A stretch of 64,000 nucleotides of DNA, taken from Fragum whitleyi. Its lineage: Eukaryota; Mollusca; Bivalvia; Cardiida; Cardiidae. Within the stretch, counting starts at the first letter, position 1. Every line of letters starts with the position of its first letter. A program made the translations under genes and the position numbers. The stretch spans positions 33,509,056 to 33,573,055 of the forward strand of contig OX411556.1 in NCBI GenBank assembly GCA_948146395.1, read 5' to 3'. Below, piece by piece: positions 59,301 through 64,000 of this stretch. The notes beneath the pieces were generated by a model that searched no databases, was not told the origin of the DNA, and saw only the letters and a list, made by a program, of their open reading frames with translations.

Positions 59301-62300
59301 ACAAGAGGTAACTGCCTTCATAATCGCTATTCATCCCCAAATGTAAGTTTTCAATATCCTAAATGAAAAATGTTCATTTAATCAACAGAATTATGGTGGC
59401 AATTCCTGTATTCTAAAACTCATATGAATTATTGCAACCCTGTTTTATAAAATTGTATAGGTTATCCCCAGCAATCCAATATGATCCAAATCCGATTTTT
59501 TTCCAGTCAAACTTATTAAGTGGATGTGTAAAAATCTTAAATAAAATGTTAATCCACATGACACACATTGCTTACCCCTTGATGAAGAGCTGAACACTTC
59601 ATTGCTATGGTGAATAATGCCCTGAATTGGAAATTTGTTCAAATTTCTTTTACATTTATTATCTGATCTAGGATGTGACTAATTATCTCCACATAGAAGA
59701 AGCAATGAAAGTAATACCAATATTCTTATACTTTTACTAGTCAAAGTTAATGCCAAGAAGAAGTATTTTACCGTACAATAGCTGTAGTTTTTTATGAATA
59801 TCGTTTAAGTTTCTTCCAGGAGTGAAACATTCTATTTCTATTTTTCCATTGAGATATTTCGATCTCCATTTCAGGTTATTCTCCTTGCATATGGTCTTAC
59901 TTAGTAGAAAATTATTTTTACTACAAAATAATATATAAACCTGTTAAGACGACCAACCTTTCAGGCCTTTTCCACGGGACTGCTTTTCTAGATCAAGATT
60001 CGGATTGAACTATCCGGTGAACTATCAATTTTGACAAAACTGCCAAAATGACAGATCGTTAAATGAAATCCCGAGCTACAGCATTTATCACCTTGAGTAG
60101 AATTCTTTCAGGGTCCACTCCAGAATGTTACAAATAAATCCATTCCAGTTTCCAAAATAGTTTTTGTTATTGTCAAAAATTGTCGAAAACAAAAGCGGAA
60201 ACTCAAAACCGGGGTCGCGCATGCGTGGTACTACTGTATAGGCCATTCGGAACACCACTCGGCCAATCTAACGCATTCGTCACAACTCGGCCGATTCCGT
60301 AACCTACATTTAGATAGATCTGAGACTTCGGAGATCGCCCGATGATTGCCGATAGAATATCACGATCTGTTGCCGTTTACGGAAATGACCGAGTGATGTT
60401 CCGAATGCTGTACAATATGGATAGACAAGACAAGCCTAATAATAAAGTTATTTGATAAGCCATCGAAATTTCTCCGTAAATCCAAGTAAAAATTCAAACC
60501 TAGGAAATTCCAAGAGTTTACGAGTTTATTCAAATAGCCTTGTGCTATTTTAGTTTTTATCCATTTACACTACGACAGGCCCGGGAGACGGATAAATAAA
60601 GCAACCTTAAGGACACACAAACACACAATTTTACGAGAAATAGGGAGTCTAAAATGGGGAACTGAAAATAGCTTTCCAATGCTATGCATAAAAACAGTTG
60701 TAGGATGCAATTGAAAATTTGGAGTAAATGCAAAAGATTACAGCCGAAAACGTCCTAAAACAGCACCACTTACGAATGTAAAACACGTCTCTGCAGGCAA
60801 CTTCTGCATGGATCACGTGTTCACTCCCCTGAGGTCCCGGCCAGAATTCAGGTCAGCGCCAAAATTTTACGGTATATTGCTACACTATTGATTATTTTTG
60901 CCGCGTTTATTTTTATGAATGGGTCTACTTTTTTGAGCGTAATGACACATGTAGGTTTGTTATCAAAATCCGATGGCGACGATCCCTATATTGAAAGACA
61001 GGTAAACCTGTCTTCAATAAAAAAGAAACGTGCCCTTTACACCCGAAATTACTCAAAAGGTACAAGCTTATTCTTGGGATCTTTAATTGATTTCCTCACC
61101 GCATTTGATTTATGAGTAAAGGTCTGTTGAATATCAACGATTCTTGACACAAAAACTCTATTAAGCGACCGTTCCGATAAGCAATCACTCAATGTTTTTG
61201 TGATCCACACAGAAATTACAGCTTGAATTCAACAACATCGCGAAATTACGAAAGTGAATGATTGTGTAATAATCCGACATGAAATTAAATGCGTGCGATG
61301 AGAAAGTTTTGAGTGAAATTTAAGAAGAGTTGTGTCTTCATTGACCCATCAAATGATTTCAAATGCGCTACAGCAAATAAATGGAGTGATTTGGTCGATT
61401 AGAAAGAAGACGTTGGCTGTTTTGTACGATTTCCGAGCCCTTTAGATGATTTCGGAGCGTTTTGAATGTTTGTGAGTGGAAGGGATGAATTCGACAAATA
61501 TACTTAACAGTAACAACATCGTGAAATTGACAAGATGAATGATTTTGGAAAGATTTTGGAATGAAATTGAGTATGTGGCGCGAGTTTTGAGTAAATTTAA
61601 TGGGATGTGAACCAATATCGCTAATTTTGTTCAGGATGAACAAAATTGGCGATATCTATTACATCCCTTTAATAAAATATGCATACAAGTTTTATTAATA
61701 GCTCCCTATATCATCAAGAACCTTTAAGACGTTTACAATTTCAACAATGTCAGTGAAAATTCGATTTTTTACTATTTACATTTATTTTCAACATAGTTGT
61801 TGGTTGTATCTTTTTTAATCATTTTGGAGCGTTTTTGATCGATTTGAGTGAGTGTTTGGTATGAATGAATGGAGCGCTGAGTGAAGGATTTAGAATGGTT
61901 TTGATTGAGATGAAAGTCAATTTCACGATGTAACTAACTGTGTGGAGGGATTATCGAGCGATCTAGATTGGGTTTGATCAGTACGAAAGTTACTGTAATT
62001 CAAGTTACATCATACTCTATAATTTGAGCCAGTGAGTGACATTTCCAACTTCTTCACGTTTGCGGCATAGCAAAGCATCTGGTCAGCCTGTGCAATTCAC
62101 ACAGGCTGACCTGATTCTTCGCATTGCGCAATGGAGATGGATAGGGTTTTAACCCCTCTCGAGGCCATCTTCACGAGTCAAGGGGTACGAATCGATAGCT
62201 TCTTCTCGTAAGATAAGTAAATCGTTCGTAACTCTTTGTTCGACAAGGTATCTTAAGGCGGTCAGAGGATATTCTTATTACATTGTGTGACTGTTCATGT

Positions 62301-63867
62301 GGCTCAATGTCTCGAGGTCACGCACTCTTGTAATTGTTGGAAATGTCACGCACAGGCTCATTTTACAGTGGTGATTTACTGTTGTAGGTTATCCACGGTG
62401 ATGGTTCCGGGTAAGACCACGTGTAACAGTGGTTGGGTGGAGGAATATAGTGGCTATTTGACTGCTGGCTATTATGGTATGTGAAATTAGAGGATATTGA
62501 ATGAGTGGTCAATGGATACCTAATTTATTACAAGAGAACCATGATGGTCCTAGATCGCTCACCTGAGTCTCTTTGACCCCTGGGACATCACATCATTTAA
62601 ACAGGTAGATGTGATAAAGGAGATAATTTCTACACCAAACCAAGTTTCAAGAAGTTCCGACCAAAATTGTGGCCTCTTGAGTTATAACAAGAAATTTATC
62701 ATTTAGGCTCCTTTTCCTTGTGACCTGGCCAACATTCTGACCAAGTTTCATGAAGATTGGGCCATATTTGTGGCCTCTAGGGTGTAAACAAGAAAACTGT
62801 CATTAAAGCCCCTTTTCCCGTGATTTGCCATGGACCCTTCCCATTTTTCAATAGGGTTCATCCTTGTGACGTGATCAACATTTTGACCAAGTTTTATGAA
62901 GATAGGGCCATATTTGTTGCCTCTAGAGTGTAAACACTAAGATTGTTGACGCCGGACGACACACGACGGACATTCAATGATCACAAAAGCTCACCTTGAG
63001 CACGATGTGCTCAGGTGAGCTAAAAAGTCATCTATAGACAGATAAATACGATGCTGCGCCGAGTTTTTATCCATTTTAGATGACAAGTTTAATAAATTCG
63101 GTAATTTATAAGCACAAATTTGATATTCTATTTATAAAATACCTTAGTATTTTGCAATTAATCGAGGATCGAGGTTATTCGGCGAAAGATATAACGTCGC
63201 ATTATTTCCGGAAAATAACCAACGGGATTATTTCACTCCCGCGGCGTTGATATTACCATATTCAATATGTTTCCCTAAAAGTATTTTTGTTTGATTTTGA
63301 AATAGTATGCAACGCCCCTTTTTTAACAATCTTCCAGTCCAGTCATATCGCTCTGAGGTACCTTAAAGCTTGTTCAATGATATACTCATAGGGCGTCGAA
63401 TCTCCGACCTTCGAGTCCGCACACATGAGCGCTGACCACTAGAAAGATGCATGGTCGATAAAATTGAACACACCGGCGACACCGATCTGTGAAAATCCCG
63501 CTTCGAAACAGACTGATGTACTGATCAGTCGTCGCTTTAATCATCGATTTTCTAAAAATCATTTGCGATGCTTCGAAACAGACTGATGTACTGATCAGTC
63601 GTCGCTTTAATCATCGATTTTCTAAAAATCATTTGCGATGCCTCGAAGTTTTTTTTTTTTTTTTTTTTTTCAATTTATCATCCTATTTTAGGTCACAGTG
63701 CGAGTTCAGAGTTCGTGTGTTTAGACAGGACAGGCGAGGCACTTCCGAACAGTAGTACTAAGGAATATGGAAAGCTGTTCTATTCGGCCAGAGCGAGATG
63801 TGGATCTCTGCCGTGCCCGCCATATGAGGAAGGAAAAGACTTGACATGTGTTGTGTGCTCAAAATGA
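53236..63867 (+). CDS. Short-chain collagen C4-like secreted protein (seven exons)
   Basis: Exons are 53236-53373, 55038-55185, 56131-56199, 57511-57620, 58037-58152, 62388-62476 and 63692-63867, all GT-AG. Phases agree and the total is 846 bases (281 residues plus stop). Residues 1-20 are a signal peptide. Residues 47-95 form a probable coiled coil. From 97 the C4-like domain has two related halves: GSVYVRWGRSKC...ELVYSGY with VPCAVC (185-190), and STVMVPGKTTC...EEYSGYLTAGYYGH with LTCVVC (274-279). Ten cysteines lie in the domain, presumably disulfide-paired. Bivalves have many such proteins annotated as short-chain collagen C4-like. This one has no Gly-X-Y repeat, so collagen is a name only. 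Possible N-glycosylation at NLT, NVT (147-149) and NSS (243-245). The role is unknown; a secreted multimer held by the coiled coil is an inference. Confidence 0.9.
53455..53710 (-). mobile_element. Diverged SINE, minus strand, intron 1
   Basis: TGCGGCTTGTGCACCTAGTC, GTTTCTCTCGCCAGTACAGC and GCACCAGCTGCTCATC are the reversed body. CAGGGTTCGAACTCACCATC near 53650 is the reversed head with the B box. Four overlapping short frames here are shadows of it. Confidence 0.6.
53780..54170. mobile_element. MITE family A copy in intron 1
   Basis: AATGATTTTGGAATTATTTT, the CTAATCTCATATTTCTTACC centre with GGAGAAATAGAATATCGC, GGGTGAGCGATTTCAAATGG and a worn TTTCACGATATTTCT right end. Confidence 0.6.
54500..54905. 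mobile_element. Foldback MITE family B in intron 1
   Basis: AAAACGGTAGAGTATCATTT, TCTGACGTTATCTTTAGGGG, AGCGACGTCATCG and the long hairpin (TCACTCGTGGCTCCGCCACT at the tip) to CAAACGATTATCG. It ends about 130 bases before exon 2. Confidence 0.7.
55038..55185 (+). CDS. C4-like exon 2: coiled coil
   Basis: Residues 47-95 plus one base. IESLKQSQSTLKYDVINLTD and TLDFVNKELQNTKVKLQHAL show leucine/valine/isoleucine spaced as heptads without proline or glycine, as in a short oligomerising coiled coil. The acceptor is ATCACTTATTCAG and the donor GTAAGT (a second GTAAGT lies four bases on, but would break the frame). Confidence 0.85.
55246..55484. repeat. Long inverted repeat in intron 2
   Basis: TTTAATAAAACACTCAGTAT pairs with ATACTGAGTGTTTTATTAAA, and GAAAACGAAAAATATTCTAA with TTAGAATATTTTTCGTTTTC allowing few mismatches. 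AATAATTTTAACT pairs with AGTTAAAATTATT. Arms are over 100 bases with a short centre. Confidence 0.85.
55495..55665. mobile_element. MITE family A fragment in intron 2
   Basis: ATCATTCAAAATTCGCTCAT, CACTCATTCAATTTCATTCC and GCCTGTCAATTTCAATATGT are the reversed left half of family A. Confidence 0.55.
56131..56199 (+). CDS. C4-like exon 3: start of the C4-like domain
   Basis: Phase 1 to phase 1, 69 bases. PGSVYVRWGRSKCSSDSELV then YSG is the signature opening of the domain. The acceptor is TTTATTTCAG and the donor GTACTT. Too short for an open-frame scan to notice. Confidence 0.88.
56834..57477. mobile_element. CGGCTTATA-type element with a nested MITE, intron 3
   Basis: GTACCGTATTTTCCAGACAA at the left faces TTGTCCGGAATTAACGGTAT at the right. 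CGCGGCTTATACGCCGGTGT and CTGCGGCCTATATATCGGTG repeat inside. A family E MITE at 57100-57367 lies within it. Confidence 0.55.
57100..57367. mobile_element. MITE family E copy, intron 3
   Basis: CATATGTGACCCGTCACGCA faces CCTGACGGGTCACATATG with matched ends. CGACCCCAGTCAGCCTGCGC and GCGCAGTCTGACACGGTTCG form an inner mirror pair. It is the best-kept copy of the family. Confidence 0.8.
57511..57620 (+). CDS. C4-like exon 4
   Basis: Residues 119 (part) to 155. YAGGSIWTSTGAASNYICLV and PDPVLIGNVTGDKGAQ follow the family order (Y-A-G-G-S ... A-N-Y-x-C-L ... D-P). The acceptor is TTCTCTTAG and the donor GTATAA, phase 0 out. Confidence 0.9.
57696..58017. mobile_element. MITE family A filling intron 4
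   Basis: ACCAACATCGTGTGATTGAC starts it. GGGAGGTAAAGGTCCAGAAG and TTATCTCCCTTCAATAAAAT flank the centre. GAGTGGTTTTGATCGG and ATGGTCAATTAACG close it. It takes about 320 of the 416 bases of intron 4. Confidence 0.7.
58037..58152 (+). CDS. C4-like exon 5: first VPCAVC
   Basis: Residues 156-193 plus two bases. VFGAEYVFDNAQWVSASNGL then YGKDLTFQDVPCAVCRTP. GAEY and VPCAVCR are strong family marks. The acceptor AAATCTTCAAG lies just after the MITE end; the donor is AG|GTAAAG. Confidence 0.9.
58239..59066 (+). mobile_element. Family D element, intron 5
   Basis: AACAAGAGGACCATAATGGC at the left and AAAGCTCACCTTGAGCACGT plus GTACTCGGGTGAGC at the right. Inside are four ~140-base units sharing GGGTCATCCAAAGAACATTT, CTGCCAAGTTTGGTTGAAAT and CCGCCCATTGG. 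The 93- and 109-codon frames are repeat-derived. Confidence 0.7.
59083..59975. other. Unknown stretch with short inverted ends
   Basis: AAAGGCCTGAAAGGCCTGAA at the left and CCTTTCAGGCCTTTT at the right form a ~14-base inverted pair around ~860 bases of AT-rich sequence without a gene. It could be a DNA element. Confidence 0.3.
60236..60413. mobile_element. Small MITE with ~22-base inverted ends, intron 5
   Basis: GGCCATTCGGAACACCACTC faces GAGTGATGTTCCGAATGCTG, 178 bases in all. The inside is GC-richer than its surroundings and partly self-complementary. Confidence 0.65.
60852..61001 (+). other. Orphan exon-like open frame with hydrophobic segment, intron 5
   Basis: Between an AATTCAG acceptor-like and a GACAG|GTAAAC donor-like site lie exactly 150 open bases. 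YIATLLIIFAAFIFMNGSTF is a membrane or signal segment, followed by LLSKSDGDDPYIERQ. The frame stays open past the donor-like site to 61115. No ATG precedes the hydrophobic part in frame. As a cassette in the C4-like gene it would enter in phase 2 and hit a stop, so it is not an exon of that gene in this form. It may be a relic first exon of a related secreted protein gene. Function unknown. Confidence 0.3.
61222..61500. mobile_element. MITE family A partial copy, intron 5
   Basis: TTCAACAACATCGCGAAATT left end, GCGATGAGAAAGTTTTGAGT and GATTTCGGAGCGTTTTGAAT; it adjoins the intact copy that follows. Confidence 0.6.
61508..61942. mobile_element. MITE family A, near-complete copy, intron 5
   Basis: CAGTAACAACATCGTGAAAT left end, palindromic centre AATTTTGTTCAGGATGAACA, GGAGCGCTGAGTGAAGG, and CAATTTCACGATGTAACTAA right end. 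It is the best partner of 12331-12774. Confidence 0.85.
62025..62366. mobile_element. MITE family F, long copy, next to exon 6
   Basis: TGAGCCAGTGAGTGACATTT faces GGAAATGTCACGCACAGGCT. The inner pair TCAGCCTGTGCAATTCACAC also folds on itself. It ends about 22 bases before the exon 6 acceptor site. Confidence 0.65.
62388..62476 (+). CDS. C4-like exon 6
   Basis: Completes Arg194 and encodes LSTVMVPGKTTCNSGWVEEY then SGYLTAGYY. VMVPGKTTC...GW...EYSGYLTAGY is the second-half signature of the domain. The acceptor is TACTGTTGTAG and the donor GTATGT, phase 1 out. Confidence 0.9.
62530..63022 (+). mobile_element. Family D element, intron 6
   Basis: AAGAGAACCATGATGGTCCT plus AGATCGCTCACCTGAGTC at the left and CTCACCTTGAGCACGATGTG plus CTCAGGTGAGC at the right. 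Three internal ~145-base units (CCAAGTTTCATGAAGATTGG, GTGGCCTCTAGGGTGTAAAC). It is a compact form of the element at 38411. Confidence 0.75.
63500..63640. repeat. 70-base exact tandem duplication in intron 6
   Basis: CTTCGAAACAGACTGATGTA to CATTTGCGATG occurs at 63501 and again at 63571 with no difference I can see. Each copy includes ACTGATCAGT, a palindrome. A poly-T run (63649-63670) follows, then the exon 7 acceptor. Confidence 0.92.
63692..63867 (+). CDS. C4-like exon 7, C terminus and stop
   Basis: Completes Gly224 and encodes HSASSEFVCLDRTGEALPNS to the stop at 63865. KLFYSARARCGSLPCPPYEE, GKDLTCVVCSK is the standard C-terminal end of the family. The acceptor is CCTATTTTAG. No canonical AATAAA is visible before the window ends. 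Confidence 0.92.
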
Positions 63868-63894
63868 AAATTTAATAGGAAAAAAACGATTTTG

Positions 63895-64000
63895 TTTGTT
63901 TTTTGAATGGGTTTTTATGCCGCTTTTAACACTATTTCAGTAATATCGCGGCGGCTGGAGCACCTAACAACGGGTTCCTGGTATTTCTCACACCATTATT
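63895..64000 (-). mobile_element. SINE body on the minus strand, cut by the window end
   Basis: GAATGGGTTTTTATGCCGCT, TAATATCGCGGCGGCTGGAG, CACCTAACAACGGGTTCCTG and TATTTCTCACACCA are the reversed body of the main SINE; the rest lies beyond 64000. Confidence 0.8.

Overview
The window looks like animal nuclear DNA, most likely from a bivalve mollusc. It is AT-rich and intron-rich and has two multi-exon genes with GT-AG introns. One is a CHST15-type carbohydrate sulfotransferase and the other a short-chain-collagen-C4-like secreted protein. Both families are large in bivalves. The dispersed repeats (tRNA-derived SINEs, many hairpin MITEs, elements ending in CTCACCTGAGC-type palindromes) are also of a kind common in bivalves. 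The species cannot be read from the sequence; bivalve is an inference.

Region 1-35,500 holds no gene I can support. It is a mosaic of transposon remains: a decayed reverse transcriptase split by a MITE (666-1850), a triplicated ~0.7-kb block (3400-5630), the C-terminal end of a second LINE on the minus strand (6850-7470), several MITE families (called A, B, E, F, H and I here), SINEs, foldback palindromes, and arrays of ~110-150 bp imperfect repeats. Many of these are nested in each other.

Region 35,649-47,616 (plus strand) is a seven-exon gene. Its exons join in phase to give exactly 410 codons plus stop. The protein is a type II Golgi-style sulfotransferase of the CHST15 group in which key PAPS-binding positions differ from the family. 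Two exon edges of this gene have been amplified in tandem: the exon 4/intron 4 splice-donor junction (14 copies of a 32-bp unit) and the end of the last coding exon (about six copies of a 48-bp unit running on past the stop).

Region 47,870-53,100 is intergenic. It includes a ~3.7-kb stretch without genes in which the 9-mer GTAACGTAT recurs, in one orientation at the left end and the opposite one at the right. This looks like a large non-autonomous DNA transposon with subterminal transposase-type sites.

Region 53,236-63,867 (plus strand) is a second seven-exon gene of 281 codons plus stop. It encodes a signal peptide, a short coiled coil and a cysteine-paired C4-like domain, with no Gly-X-Y collagen repeat. 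Its introns are full of MITEs; one intron is almost entirely a MITE. An orphan exon-like reading frame with a hydrophobic segment lies in intron 5.

The two genes share a strand and the secretory pathway, but nothing shows they are co-regulated. All family names come from recognising motifs by eye. No database search or computation was run, and repeat boundaries are approximate to roughly 5-30 bases.
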